A stretch of DNA of 34,858 bases from Deltaproteobacteria bacterium (lineage in GTDB: Bacteria > Myxococcota_A > Polyangia > Polyangiales > B10-G4): positions 1 to 34,858 of the forward strand of contig QMMC01000014.1 in the NCBI GenBank assembly GCA_003647065.1, read 5' to 3'. Numbering within the stretch: position 1 is the first letter of the stretch; the number at the start of each line of letters is the position of its first letter. Below the pieces are notes generated by a model that saw only the letters and a program-made list of their open reading frames with translations, was not told the DNA's origin and did no database searches. Both the position numbers and the translations under genes were made by a program. Positions 1 to 9,819 of this stretch are shown here, piece by piece.

Positions 1-78
1 GAACGACATGCCCAGGAGGGGCACCGTCAGCCAGTGCAGCCAGCGGCTGCGCTTCGAATAGGTCGCGGGCTTCGCCAT
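1..78 (-). CDS. Cytochrome b561-like protein, N-terminal fragment
   Basis: Only the first 26 codons lie in the window; the gene continues past the left edge. The ATG (complement of 76-78) has a strong GGAGGAG ribosome site about 5 bases upstream. The residues include the stretch YSKRSRWLHWLTVPLL, which matches the start of di-haem cytochrome b561 membrane proteins: an Arg/Tyr-rich cytoplasmic end, then a first helix whose His in LHW can ligate haem. Known role of the family: electron transfer in the inner membrane. It is divergent from the LysR gene at 171, so it is a candidate target of that regulator. The call rests on a short stretch and could be another b-type cytochrome. Confidence 0.6.
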   Translation of the reverse strand, partial: MAKPATYSKRSRWLHWLTVPLLGMSF

Positions 79-170
79 CTCTCTCCTCCAGCAGGGGTCT
101 TCCCGGGGAAGATGGGTTCGCTAGCGTCTTTGACAATGCGTGAATATTGGTACAGACAGTCAACTCATAG
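79..170. promoter_or_regulatory. Divergent promoter region, cytochrome b561 / LysR
   Basis: This 92-base gap separates two divergent genes and is visibly more AT-rich than its surroundings between about 128 and 170. A TTGACA hexamer lies at 130-135. TGACAATG occurs at 131-138 and again at 172-179, overlapping the LysR start. LysR regulators usually bind such divergent gaps; the exact operator cannot be fixed from one sequence. Confidence 0.4.
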
Positions 171-1049
171 ATGACAATGGTCCTCGACGATATGGCGCTT
201 TTCGCGGCCGTGGTGCGTGCCGGCAGCTTCACCGCCGCGGGGAGGGCCCTCGGGGTCACCAAACAGAGCGTCAGCAAGCGCATCGCCCGCCTCGAAAAAG
301 CGGCCGGAGCCCAGCTCCTCGCCCGGACGACCCGGTCGATGCGCCTCACCGATGCGGGGGAGCGCTTTCACCGGGCCTCGGAAGACATCGTCGCCCGCGC
401 TGACGATGCACTCCGGGAGCTGAGCGAAGACACCGACGAGGTGCGAGGCACGCTGCGGGTGACGGCGCCGGTGGTCCTCGGTGAGTCCCTGGTCGTCGAC
501 GTCGCCGCCGGCCTCCGTGCCGTGCACCCGGAGTTGCGCATCGAGCTGATGCTCACGGACCGCTTCGTCAACCTCGTCGAGGAGGGATTCGATGTGGCGG
601 TTCGCCTCGGCCAAGGAGCTTCGAAGACCGATGCGGTCCAGAGGCTCGGCGAGGCCCGGCAGGTCTACGTGGCGAGCCCCTCGTTCATCTCTTCCCACGG
701 TGAGCCCGAAGCGTTGGCCGGGGTGCCGTGCATCACCCGGGAGAACCACGAACGGTGGCGGCTTGGTACACGCCACGTGGCCGTCGCCAGCGCCCTCTGC
801 GTCAACACCTTCGCGGCGATCCGTCGAGCGGCCCTCGCGGGCGCGGGGGTGGCCCGGCTGCCGACGGTCCTCGTCGACGAGGACATTCGACAGCGGCGCT
901 TGGTGCTGCTCTTCGACGGAGCCCCGGCGGTCGAAGGCCCGGTCTGCGCGGTGTGGCGCGAAGCGGCCCACGTGCCCCATCGTGTCTCGCTCTTCGTCGA
1001 TGAGCTCGAGCGTCGCGCAAGAGACTGGCCTCCCTTCGTGGGAGGATGA
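171..1049 (+). CDS. LysR-family transcriptional regulator
   Basis: The 292-residue product has the standard LysR size. Residues 6-65 form the winged helix-turn-helix, seen in ALFAAVVRAGSFTAAGRALG, followed by a recognition helix with KQSVSKRIARLE and the wing LLARTTRSMRLTDAGERF. The rest is the periplasmic-binding-like effector domain. ATG at 171 and ATG at 177 are both possible starts; neither has a strong ribosome site. It is divergent from the cytochrome b561-like gene and convergent with the S-formylglutathione hydrolase gene. The effector is not predictable; control of the divergent gene is the usual arrangement and is inferred here. Confidence 0.9.
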   Translation: MTMVLDDMALFAAVVRAGSFTAAGRALGVTKQSVSKRIARLEKAAGAQLLARTTRSMRLTDAGERFHRASEDIVARADDALRELSEDTDEVRGTLRVTAPVVLGESLVVDVAAGLRAVHPELRIELMLTDRFVNLVEEGFDVAVRLGQGASKTDAVQRLGEARQVYVASPSFISSHGEPEALAGVPCITRENHERWRLGTRHVAVASALCVNTFAAIRRAALAGAGVARLPTVLVDEDIRQRRLVLLFDGAPAVEGPVCAVWREAAHVPHRVSLFVDELERRARDWPPFVGG

Positions 1050-1071
1050 CGGCCGCCTTCGCGGAGGAAGC

Positions 1072-1928
1072 TCAGTCAGCGGATGCCGCTGCCGCGAGAA
1101 TGGCCGCGTGATGTCGCAGGTGGTCTTCGACGAAGCTGGCGATGAAGTAGTAACTGTGGTCGTAGCCAACGCGGCGCCGGACCTCGAGGTCCTGGCCTGC
1201 GGCGGCCGCGGCCTCTTCGAGTAGGTGCGGGTGCAGTTGCTCGTCGAGGAACGGGTCGGCGAGACCCTGGTCGACGAGGATCTTGGCGGGGTGGGTGCCG
1301 CGGCCGAGGAGCTCGCAGGCGTCGTAGGCCTTCCACGACTCCCGGTCCGGGCCCAGATAGCCGCCGAAGGCCTTCTCGCCCCAGGGGCACTTCGTCGGCG
1401 CGCAGATCGGCGCCAAGGCCGAGACCGAACGCCACTTCCCAGGTTCGCGGAGCCCGATGACCAGGGCGCCGTGGCCGCCCATCGAGTGGCCGAAGACCGA
1501 CCGATGTCCTTCGCCGAGGGTGGGGAACGCCCCGTCGATGGCCCGGGGCAATTCGTCGGTGACGTAGGAATACATACGGTAGCGCTCGGACCACGGGGCC
1601 TCGGTCGCATCGACATAGAACCCCGCGCCGGTGCCGTAGTCCCAGCTGGCGTCTTCGCCGGCGTAGCCCGCGCCCCGGGGGCTGGTATCGGGGCACACGA
1701 TGGCGAGGCCGAGCTCTGAGGCGATGCGCTGGGCGCCAGCCTTCTCCGTGAAGTTGGCCGCGGTGCACGTCAGGCCCGAGAGCCAGTAGACCACCGGCAC
1801 CTTCTCGTCGGCCGCCCGGGGCGGCAGGTAGACCGAGAGCTCCATCGGGCCGCCGCACGATTTCGACTCGTGGCGAAGCATGAGCTGGCGCCCGCCGAAG
1901 CTGCGCGTCTCTTTGAGCGTTTCGAACA

Positions 1929-1929
<1 letters not shown>
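1072..1929 (-). CDS. fghA: S-formylglutathione hydrolase
   Basis: The 285-residue product hydrolyses S-formylglutathione to formate and glutathione, the last step of glutathione-dependent formaldehyde detoxification. It has the alpha/beta hydrolase fold of the esterase D family. The catalytic triad can be read as Ser149 in GHSMGGHGA, Asp225 in DQGLADPF and His258 in GYDHSYYF. The oxyanion-side motif WLSGLTCT and the conserved ENF-like segment (ANFTEKAG) are also present. Its ATG overlaps the TGA of the dehydrogenase gene by one base (TGATG on the minus strand), so the two are translationally coupled. Length and motifs fit the family; there is no sign of decay. Confidence 0.96.
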
Positions 1930-3098
<1,169 letters not shown>

Positions 3099-3854
3099 TC
3101 ACCGATTGGTACGGAGCGAGGTCACGTCGAGTACCTCTTCTGGAATGCCTGCCCGGAGGAACGGCGCTCGGAGATCTTCGGGGACCTCCGCCGTGAAGTT
3201 CATGGCTTCGCCCGTGACCGGGTGGGGCAGGGTGATGGCGACCGCGTGCAGCGCTAGGCGATGCAGCCCGAGCTCGTCGCGGAGGCGCTGGTTCTTTGGG
3301 CCCCGGCCATAGGAGACGTCCCCGGCGAGGGCATGGTGAAAGCGCCGAAAGTGGCGGCGGATCTGGTGCTGGCGGCCGGTCTTCGGCGTGACCGAGACGA
3401 GGGAGAGGGCGCCGTCGGGGCCACAGAAGGGCACGACGAAGAGGCGTTCGTACTCGGTGATCGATTCGACCTCGGGGCCGCCCTTCTTGGTTTTGTTCCT
3501 ACGCATCGGCGAATCGAGGACCCCCGCGTCCGGGACTTCGCCGAGGACGAGGGCCAGGTAGCGCTTCTGGACGAGGCGGGCCTCGAACGCCCCCTGGAGC
3601 GCCGCCGCGTGCGTCGACGAAAGAGCAAAGGCCATCACGCCGCTCGTCGGCGCGTCGAGGCGGTGCACGGGATACACCCACTGCCCGATCGCGTCGCGGA
3701 CCAGGGTCATCACCACGTCTCCATGATGTCCGGCGCCGCGGTGCACGGGCATGCCCGAGGGCTTGTCGACGACGACGATGGCTTCGTCACGGAAGAGGAT
3801 GGGGACGGTGGCGGGCGCCGTGGTCATCTCCAAACGGCCCGGGTCCTCATTCAT
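3099..3854 (-). CDS. truC: RluA-family pseudouridine synthase, TruC-like
   Basis: This enzyme isomerises uridine to pseudouridine in RNA. The catalytic motif reads PVHRLDAPTSGVMAFA, with the catalytic Asp in HRLD at residue 67 of the form used here. The start motif VDKPSGMPVHRG and the later PKTGRQHQIRRH also match the family. Gene length (251 residues) and the absence of an S4 domain fit TruC, which modifies U65 of some tRNAs, better than RluC/RluD; the tRNA target is inferred. I place the start at the ATG whose complement is 3852-3854. An upstream ATG (3890) and a downstream one (3827) are also possible, and none has a good ribosome site. Confidence 0.85.
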   Translation of the reverse strand: MNEDPGRLEMTTAPATVPILFRDEAIVVVDKPSGMPVHRGAGHHGDVVMTLVRDAIGQWVYPVHRLDAPTSGVMAFALSSTHAAALQGAFEARLVQKRYLALVLGEVPDAGVLDSPMRRNKTKKGGPEVESITEYERLFVVPFCGPDGALSLVSVTPKTGRQHQIRRHFRRFHHALAGDVSYGRGPKNQRLRDELGLHRLALHAVAITLPHPVTGEAMNFTAEVPEDLRAPFLRAGIPEEVLDVTSLRTNR

Positions 3855-3904
3855 CGCCGCGATTGTCCATGAGACGCCCCCGGGTCGCAACTCCAGGTCG
3901 ATAG

Positions 3905-3940
3905 CCTGTTGGGCCTGTAGGGCTTGTTGGGCTTGTTGCG
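3905..3940. repeat. Four 9-bp tandem repeats
   Basis: Four near-identical 9-mers follow each other: CCTGTTGGG, CCTGTAGGG, CTTGTTGGG and CTTGTTGCG. They lie in the gap between the divergent pseudouridine synthase and lipoprotein genes, where they could change promoter spacing if copy number varies. A regulatory effect is inference only. Confidence 0.8.
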
Positions 3941-3978
3941 TGATGGACGCATCTTGAACTCGTCACCGCCGAGGGCTC

Positions 3979-5136
3979 ATGCTTTCGAGGGCCATGGCGA
4001 TTATCCAGACCACGAGCGTGGCGGCGCAGATGCGGTGGACCTGCGCCCTCGTTTTGGTGGGGGGCTTGGGGGCCTTGGGGGTGGGGTTGGGCTTCGGATG
4101 TGGATCGTCCTCTCAGGACGCGGCGGAGCCACAGCCACAGGCGGCACAGGTGGGCCCGCGAGAAGGCCAAGAGCGGCCCAGGTCGGCCCAGGTTCTGGAG
4201 GCCGGCGACGCGCCCCCGGCGTCCGCTCCGAGCACGGAAGCCGCGACCATCCTCCTCGAAGGGGACGGAGACATCGATGGCGTTCCGGGTGATGAGCACC
4301 TCGTGCTCCGCACCGACGGGACCCTCGAAGCCGGGGCCTGGCGAGGTCGAGCCGAAGTATTCGAGATGATCGAGTACTGGGCAGAGCGGCAGGCCACCGT
4401 CGGGGTCGTGGTCCTCGACCGCCGCCGAGGCCTGCGAGGGGTCCTCGTCACACTCCCCATCGCCGAACATGAAGATCCGCCGAACCGCTACCAGCTTTTC
4501 GTTCCCGACGGCGCGGACGCGCTCCGTAGCGTCCTCGACATCACGCCGGGTGCCTATGGAGGCTTGGAACTCTCGTTCCCGGGCGATGGCACGGTTGGCT
4601 ATCTGGAGGACGGCTGGAGTGCCTGTGACCGCCTGAACGAGCCTCGCAGCGCACCGCGCCAGCGCATCACGTTCGCGATGGACGGAGACCAGATGGTAGA
4701 GCGGGACCGGCGTGAGAGTGGCCAGGTCCAAGTATGCGACATGCTCGCCGCCTGCCCTTACGTCTATGTCCTGGGCGCGGGCGACCCCGTTCTCGCGGGT
4801 GAGATTCTACGCAACCTGCGCGGAAGCGCGGCATACGCGGAACAGTCTCTCTCCGTCGCCGGCGCCGCCGGAACGCCGCTGCACATTCGCCTCGCCGAAG
4901 AGAAGCCCGAGGTCACCTACCTCGATGCGGTCTACGTCGAGGACAACGGCGTTCGTGTTTCCCCGCGGAGCTGCACCGAAGCCTTTCCGGGCCCTGCCTA
5001 CTGCATCGCCGACGGCATCGCTTTCGTGCTGCGCCAGGGCGACACCCTCGACCTCACCTTCGACGCTCCCGGCACCACGGTCGAGCTCCGTGCGACGGGG
5101 TACTACGTGCCAACGTCGAACCTGAGAGAGCCCTGA
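3979..5136 (+). CDS. Hypothetical lipoprotein
   Basis: The 385-residue product is a predicted lipoprotein. A hydrophobic, Gly/Leu-rich signal segment ends in a lipobox read as LGFGC, followed by a Ser/Gln/Ala/Pro-rich linker of some 50 residues typical of surface lipoproteins. The folded part (from about residue 90) has six or so cysteines and an acidic beginning (EGDGDIDGVPGDEH), but I do not recognise a family. ATG codons at 3979, 3994 and 4030 are all in frame. The 4030 start gives the most typical signal peptide (Cys at 24), while 3979 has an AGGG upstream. It is convergent with the beta-helix lipoprotein gene, with 27 bases between them. Confidence 0.8.
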   Translation: MLSRAMAIIQTTSVAAQMRWTCALVLVGGLGALGVGLGFGCGSSSQDAAEPQPQAAQVGPREGQERPRSAQVLEAGDAPPASAPSTEAATILLEGDGDIDGVPGDEHLVLRTDGTLEAGAWRGRAEVFEMIEYWAERQATVGVVVLDRRRGLRGVLVTLPIAEHEDPPNRYQLFVPDGADALRSVLDITPGAYGGLELSFPGDGTVGYLEDGWSACDRLNEPRSAPRQRITFAMDGDQMVERDRRESGQVQVCDMLAACPYVYVLGAGDPVLAGEILRNLRGSAAYAEQSLSVAGAAGTPLHIRLAEEKPEVTYLDAVYVEDNGVRVSPRSCTEAFPGPAYCIADGIAFVLRQGDTLDLTFDAPGTTVELRATGYYVPTSNLREP

Positions 5137-5163
5137 CTGCCGCGGTGTTCGGGCCGGCCGCTC

Positions 5164-6936
5164 TCAGAGCCCGACGGAGTCGACGCTTCCAGGGACCGGG
5201 AGCATGGTGCTGCTGAGGTTCGTCCCGTTTTCGCGATATGCAACCTCGTGGGTCAGGCGATCGAGGTCATACCCCTCGACCTGTACGCAGGCGCCGATCG
5301 CCGTCCCCGAGACCACGCCGGACTCGAAGTCGACGAAGGTCATGCCGGTCGTGCCGGTGAGCGGCGACAGAAACACCCCGCAGGTCGCGACCTGGTGAAT
5401 CTTGAATCCGGTCAAGCGCAGCGAGGCCGAGATGACCACCGCGCCATATCCGCAGTTCGCGCCCGTGGGCGTCTCGGGGCCGCAGGCGGCGTCTCCGATC
5501 CGCGTGATCATCGCGTCTCGAAGCTCGACGTGGCTGCCGAGATTGGCCATCAGACCCATGTCTCCGGCGCCGTCGATGAGGACATTGGAGCCGTCGAGGC
5601 GAGCATCATCCTGGACTACGATGCCCATCCCTCCCGCGCCATCGGCGACCCGGGGTTGGATGTCGCGGATGACGACATCGGAGAGACTGAGGCTCGTGCC
5701 TTCTTCGGTGCCGAAAATTCCGAGTTCGTCGTTGTTTGCGACGAGCAACCGGGTGGCTTCGAGGGTGGCGCCGAACTGTACGCCGATGCCCCGACCCAAG
5801 CGACCGTTGCTCGCCTGCGATACGTTGGCTCGGACGACGACGTCGGTGAGCTTCGCGGCGCTGCCCGTCCCCAGGGCCATGATACCCCCGGAGTGATTCC
5901 TTTCGACGAGAATCCGCGTCGCATCGAGGGTGGCTCCGCGTTGTACGAGCACGCCATTGCCGTCGGCCCGGTCGCTTGCTCGCGGCGCGGTGTCCCGGAT
6001 CACGGCGTCGGTCAGTCGGATGGCGCTGTCTACCCCCGCCCCGAAGACGCCGGTCGCGCGATTGTCCGACACGACGAGGCGGGTCGCTTCGAGGTGAGCA
6101 CCGTCCTCCACGGCGATGCCGAACCCGAATTCTCCCGTAGCCATGTTGGGCCCGGTGTGTCGAACGACGGTGTCCGTGAGGCTCACGTTCGTGCCCGCCC
6201 CGACGGCGAGAACCCCGATTTCGTGGGCGCCCTCGATCAGGACCCCGGCCAAGACGAGGGATCGCCCGTCCGCCGTCGAAGTCCCGACCTGCGTCGAGTT
6301 CCTGATGGTGATGTTACGGAGGACCGCCGCCTCCCCGCTCCCCGTCACTTGGACCACCGCGAGGATCGGGCCGTCGATCCCCGTGACCACTGTCTCGGCG
6401 GCGCATGCCCCAAGCAGCCGCACGCCGGGCCTGAGCGGCAGAGTGCCTCCGTAGGTGCCTTTGGCCAGGGCGACCGTCGTCCCTGGTGAAAGCGAGTTCC
6501 AGCTCACCGATGCGAGGCCGTCGTACGGCGCCGCGAGGGAGCCGTCCCCACCGGGCGCGGCGTCGGCCTTTACGTGAATGACCCTGCCTTCCGTGGGCAG
6601 CGTCGTCGCGTAGTCTCCCGCCGGGCACGCATCGCCGATCGGCCGACACTCCGGTTCCCCGGGAAAATGCGCGTCCCCCGGGCCGCACGCAGACACTCCC
6701 GCTACCGGATACGGGTCGCATTCGGTCACCGCGTTGCCAGTGACCTCGCGCCATCCTTCCGGGCAGGGGGTCAGGGCGACTGGCGGGACTCCCTCTTCGA
6801 ACCACGGGGCGTCCGGCGTCACGGCGTCCGAGCCGCTGTCAGCCGCGGCGTCCCCGGCCGGAGTCGAATCCCCCCCGCACGCCAAGGCGACGGGTAACGT
6901 CATCGTGAGCAGCCATCGCGCCTGGGGAATGAACAT
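5164..6936 (-). CDS. Beta-helix lipoprotein
   Basis: The 590-residue product starts MFIPQARWLLTMTLPVALAC, a lipoprotein signal peptide with the acceptor Cys at 20. An Asp/Ser/Ala-rich linker follows, then a cysteine-containing region (residues 55-110) and a segment resembling DUF1565-type domains (VIHVKADAAPGGDGSL then GTTVALAKGTYGG). The remainder is a long right-handed parallel beta-helix: imperfect rungs of about 22-25 residues with recurring GV/GI, LDATRILVERN and LTDVVVR patterns. No pectate-lyase catalytic site can be pointed to. An open frame continues upstream to 7197, but that part is antisense to the sigma-54 gene and lacks a signal peptide. Function unknown; probably cell-surface. 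Confidence 0.85.
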   Translation of the reverse strand: MFIPQARWLLTMTLPVALACGGDSTPAGDAAADSGSDAVTPDAPWFEEGVPPVALTPCPEGWREVTGNAVTECDPYPVAGVSACGPGDAHFPGEPECRPIGDACPAGDYATTLPTEGRVIHVKADAAPGGDGSLAAPYDGLASVSWNSLSPGTTVALAKGTYGGTLPLRPGVRLLGACAAETVVTGIDGPILAVVQVTGSGEAAVLRNITIRNSTQVGTSTADGRSLVLAGVLIEGAHEIGVLAVGAGTNVSLTDTVVRHTGPNMATGEFGFGIAVEDGAHLEATRLVVSDNRATGVFGAGVDSAIRLTDAVIRDTAPRASDRADGNGVLVQRGATLDATRILVERNHSGGIMALGTGSAAKLTDVVVRANVSQASNGRLGRGIGVQFGATLEATRLLVANNDELGIFGTEEGTSLSLSDVVIRDIQPRVADGAGGMGIVVQDDARLDGSNVLIDGAGDMGLMANLGSHVELRDAMITRIGDAACGPETPTGANCGYGAVVISASLRLTGFKIHQVATCGVFLSPLTGTTGMTFVDFESGVVSGTAIGACVQVEGYDLDRLTHEVAYRENGTNLSSTMLPVPGSVDSVGL

Positions 6937-7033
6937 GGGAGGCACGAGGTTACCACGGCGCCCGCGGGCCCCGGTGCCGACACAAAACCCGTGACCGCGG
7001 GCGCACCCCCGAGCGTGTACCCTCGGATGAACC
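6937..7033. promoter_or_regulatory. Divergent promoter gap
   Basis: This 97-base gap lies between the divergent beta-helix lipoprotein and sigma-54 activator genes and must hold both start regions. No -24/-12 element or clear -35/-10 pair could be read with confidence. Confidence 0.3.
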
Positions 7034-8497
7034 ATGACCCGGACTCTGAACGGCGCCCAGCGTGAGCTCCTCGGGCTCGTATCTCGCGCGGCCTTCGTCA
7101 ATCCCTTCAGCCCCGAGCGGGACCGCCTCGACGAGCAGATCGCGGGCACCGGGCCGGGAGACCCGGACGTCCTCGCGCGCCTCGTCGTGAGCGTCACCGA
7201 GGGCCTCGAGCGCCTGGCTCAAAAGGGCCCCATCTCCCCCGCTGCTTTTGCTGGCGACGACGCGGAGCTCGTCGAACACGGCATCCTCTTCGACACGTTT
7301 CATCGACACATCGACGACATCGACGACCACATCGCGCGTCAACTCGCTTCCGGGAGCGAGCCAATCGCCGCGCCCTTCGGGCCGGCGGTCCTCGGGGAGC
7401 TCGCCGGCTGCGGCATCGCCGAGGAGCGGGCGAAGCGCATGTTGGCGCTCTATTTCCAGATGCGCCGTGCGTATTTCTTCATCGCCCATGGCCTCGTCGG
7501 GCGCAGCCCTTCGATGCGCCGCCTTCGGGAGAGCCTCTGGAACTCGGTCTTCACCCACGAAATCCGGCTCTATGACCGCTTCTTGTGGGATCGCATGGAG
7601 GACTTCTCGACGATCCTCCTCGGTGAGACCGGGACCGGGAAGGGGGCGGCGGCGGCGGCGGTCGGGCGCTCGGGGTTCATTCCCTACGATACGAAGACCG
7701 GGCGCTTCGAGTTCTCGTTTACCGAGTCCTTCGTACCCATCAACTTGAGTCAGTTCCCCGAGTCTCTCATCGAGTCCGAGCTCTTTGGCCACCAGAAGGG
7801 CGCCTTTACCGGCGCCTTCGAAGACCGCGGCGGGGTCTTCGACCGCTGTCGGGCTCATGGTGCGGCGTTCCTCGACGAGATCGGCGAGGTCTCGGCGCCG
7901 GTGCAGATCAAGCTCCTGCGCGTACTGCAGGAGCGCCTCTACACACCGGTCGGCGGCCGCGAGGAGCGGCAGTTCGCCGGGAGGGTCATCGCTGCGACCC
8001 ACCGCCCCCTCGACGAGCTACGCCGCGACGGGCGCTTTCGTGACGACTTCTATTACCGACTCTCCTCCGACGTCATCCACGTGCCGCCGCTCCGGACACG
8101 GGTGGCGGAAGATCCGCAGGAACTCGACGACCTCCTCGATAGCCTCATTCCGCGTCTCGTCGGCGAGTCCTCCACCGAATTGCACGAGATGGTCTCGACT
8201 GCCATCGACCGCGATCTCGGGTGCGCCTACGGCTGGCCCGGCAACGTCCGGGAGCTCGAGCAGTGCATTCGTCGAGTGCTCCTGACGCGGCGTTGTTCGC
8301 CCGATGCGCAGGCCCGAGTCGACGAATCTGCCGGCCTCTCGGCGGCCCTCGTCGGCGGTGCCCTCACCGCCGAAGAGCTCGTCCGTCGCTACTGCGCCCT
8401 GCTTTACGAGCGTCACGGCACCTACGTCGAGGTGGCCAAAATCACCGGCCTCGACCGGCGCACCGTGCGCAAGTACGTGAGCGGCCCCGAGGAGTGA
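7034..8497 (+). CDS. Sigma-54-dependent transcriptional activator
   Basis: This 487-residue enhancer-binding protein drives open-complex formation by sigma-54 RNA polymerase. The AAA+ domain is complete: Walker A GETGTGKG (197-204), the sigma-54-contact loop GAFTGA (256-261), Walker B AFLDEIGE (279-286), and the arginine-rich segment DGRFRDDFYYRLS. The C-terminus has a Fis-like helix-turn-helix, VAKITGLDRRTVRKYV. The N-terminal 190 residues are not a response-receiver, GAF, PAS or FHA domain that I recognise; they are helical and His/Asp-rich (FHRHIDDIDDHIARQ). A strand of extra residues between Walker A and the GAFTGA loop (about 208-232) is longer than usual. The next gene starts 10 bases on, so the pair is likely an operon. 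Confidence 0.93.
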   Translation: MTRTLNGAQRELLGLVSRAAFVNPFSPERDRLDEQIAGTGPGDPDVLARLVVSVTEGLERLAQKGPISPAAFAGDDAELVEHGILFDTFHRHIDDIDDHIARQLASGSEPIAAPFGPAVLGELAGCGIAEERAKRMLALYFQMRRAYFFIAHGLVGRSPSMRRLRESLWNSVFTHEIRLYDRFLWDRMEDFSTILLGETGTGKGAAAAAVGRSGFIPYDTKTGRFEFSFTESFVPINLSQFPESLIESELFGHQKGAFTGAFEDRGGVFDRCRAHGAAFLDEIGEVSAPVQIKLLRVLQERLYTPVGGREERQFAGRVIAATHRPLDELRRDGRFRDDFYYRLSSDVIHVPPLRTRVAEDPQELDDLLDSLIPRLVGESSTELHEMVSTAIDRDLGCAYGWPGNVRELEQCIRRVLLTRRCSPDAQARVDESAGLSAALVGGALTAEELVRRYCALLYERHGTYVEVAKITGLDRRTVRKYVSGPEE

Positions 8498-8507
8498 GGG
8501 CTTGGTC

Positions 8508-9134
8508 GTGAGCGCCGGGCTCCTGGGGCGGTACGAAAGCGCGTGCGCTGACCTCGGTTGCGTGGGGCCCGCGGCAAGCGTCGGGGAGAAGCTGCTCGCG
8601 GCCTGGTCGGAGCCAGGCCGTGCCTATCACGGCGTCTCCCACCTCGAGGCGTGCCTCGCGCGCTTCGACGAAGTGCGCGAGTTCGCAGACCGCCCGGATG
8701 CCGTGGAGCTCGCTCTCTTCTTCCACGACGCCATCTATGACACCCGCGCCGTAGACAACGAGGCCCGGAGCGCCGCCTGGGCTCGGGAGGCCCTGATCGC
8801 GGGGGGCGCCCCGGGCGAGGCCATCGATCGCGTGGTCGCATGCATCATGGCGACCCGGCTCTCTGCCGAGCCGGTCGACCCCGACGCCCGGTTGATGGTC
8901 GACATCGACCGCGCCATCCTCGGCGCCGATCGCGAAGAGTTCGACGCCTACGAGCGCGGCGTGCGCGAGGAGTACGCCTGGGTCGACGAAGAGCACTACG
9001 TGACGGCTCGGATCGGTGTGCTCGAGCGCTTCTTGGCGCAGAGAAAGATCTTCAAGACCCCGGCCTGCGCGCGCTTCGAAGGCGCGGCGCGCGCCAACAT
9101 CGCCCGGTCGGTAGCGACCCTGGGCGCTCGTTGA
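8508..9134 (+). CDS. HD-domain family predicted metal-dependent hydrolase
   Basis: The 208-residue product matches the predicted HD-superfamily phosphohydrolases of unknown substrate. Diagnostic motifs are YHGVSHLEACL (His41 and His45) and ALFFHDAIYDTRAVDNE, with the metal-binding HD pair at 73-74. Helices with VDIDRAILG and EYAWVDEEHY follow as in relatives. I prefer the GTG at 8508, which has GAGGG 7 bases upstream; an in-frame TTG lies at 8502. It follows the sigma-54 activator closely and is probably co-transcribed, but a functional link is not shown. Confidence 0.85.
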   Translation: MSAGLLGRYESACADLGCVGPAASVGEKLLAAWSEPGRAYHGVSHLEACLARFDEVREFADRPDAVELALFFHDAIYDTRAVDNEARSAAWAREALIAGGAPGEAIDRVVACIMATRLSAEPVDPDARLMVDIDRAILGADREEFDAYERGVREEYAWVDEEHYVTARIGVLERFLAQRKIFKTPACARFEGAARANIARSVATLGAR

Positions 9135-9164
9135 AAGCCTGGTCACTTGCTCGACGAACTCGGC

Positions 9165-9183
9165 GTGTTACGCTCCGTAATAC
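9165..9183. promoter_or_regulatory. Palindromic operator of the toxin-antitoxin operon
   Basis: Half-sites GTGTTACG (9165-9172) and CGTAATAC (9176-9183) are inverted around a CTC centre, with 7 of 8 positions pairing. The site ends one base before the antitoxin ATG. A ribbon-helix-helix antitoxin is expected to bind such a palindrome and repress its own operon; binding is inferred. Confidence 0.7.
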
Positions 9184-9184
9184 G

Positions 9185-9430
9185 ATGTCGACGGCAGAGG
9201 AAACGGAGTTCAGTGGTCAAGAGCGTCTGAGTGTTTCTCTGAGCGCGAAAGACGTGCGTGAGCTCCGCGCCGAGGCGAAAAAGCAGGGCGTGACCATCAG
9301 CTCGCTCGTCAGCGCCGCTTGGCGTGAGCAGAAACGGCAGCAAGCCCTGAGGCGGGTCATCGCCGAATACGGGGACATCGATTATTCGAAAGAGCTGGCG
9401 CAGATCAACGAGGAACTCGACGGTCGATGA
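9185..9430 (+). CDS. Antitoxin, ribbon-helix-helix type
   Basis: The 81-residue protein has the pattern of a ribbon-helix-helix DNA-binding domain: beta strand RLSVSLS (20-26), helix DVRELRAEAKKQG, turn, and helix SSLVSAAWREQKRQQA. The acidic C-terminus (EYGDIDYSKELAQINEELDGR region) is the usual toxin-wrapping tail. A longer frame runs upstream into the HD gene, but the ATG at 9185 fits the domain and lies directly behind the palindrome at 9165-9183. Its TGA overlaps the toxin ATG (ATGA), so the two are made together. Expected role: neutralise the PIN nuclease and repress the operon. Confidence 0.85.
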   Translation: MSTAEETEFSGQERLSVSLSAKDVRELRAEAKKQGVTISSLVSAAWREQKRQQALRRVIAEYGDIDYSKELAQINEELDGR

Positions 9431-9813
9431 ATGCACCGGTGGTGCTCGATACGGGCGTCCTGATCGCCCACGAGCGTCGAACCAACAGGCGAGTCGTCGC
9501 GCTCTTGGAGCGAGCCCGCCTCACCGGAACCACGCTTCACGTGCCCTCGTTGGTTTGGGCCGAGTGGCTCGCCGGTGGTCCCAAGCACGGCTTCGGCGAC
9601 GAGGGTGCCATCACGTTCGAGCCCGTCGACCACCCACTCTCGCTAACGATCGGCGAAGCCCTGGCGGCACTTCGCCTCGGCAGTGAACATATCGTCGATG
9701 CGAGTGTCATGGCCACCGCTGCGTCTTTGGGGGCCGTGGTCTACACGGGAGACATCGTGGATATGCAGCGCATGCAGAGCGTGTTCCCCGCGGTTCGCCT
9801 CTTTTCGATCTGA
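9427..9813 (+). CDS. vapC: PIN-domain toxin, VapC-like
   Basis: The 128-residue product is a PIN-fold ribonuclease of the VapC type, a toxin that cleaves RNA (often tRNA or rRNA) with Mg or Mn. Acidic active-site residues are Asp8 (VVLDTGVLI), Glu46 (VWAEWLAG), Asp91 (HIVDASVMA) and Asp109 or Asp112 (YTGDIVDM). All four positions are intact, so the enzyme should be active. The start overlaps the antitoxin stop by four bases. The gene ends six bases before the convergent SGNH hydrolase gene. The RNA target cannot be deduced. Confidence 0.9.
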   Translation: MNAPVVLDTGVLIAHERRTNRRVVALLERARLTGTTLHVPSLVWAEWLAGGPKHGFGDEGAITFEPVDHPLSLTIGEALAALRLGSEHIVDASVMATAASLGAVVYTGDIVDMQRMQSVFPAVRLFSI

Positions 9814-9819
9814 GAGGAG

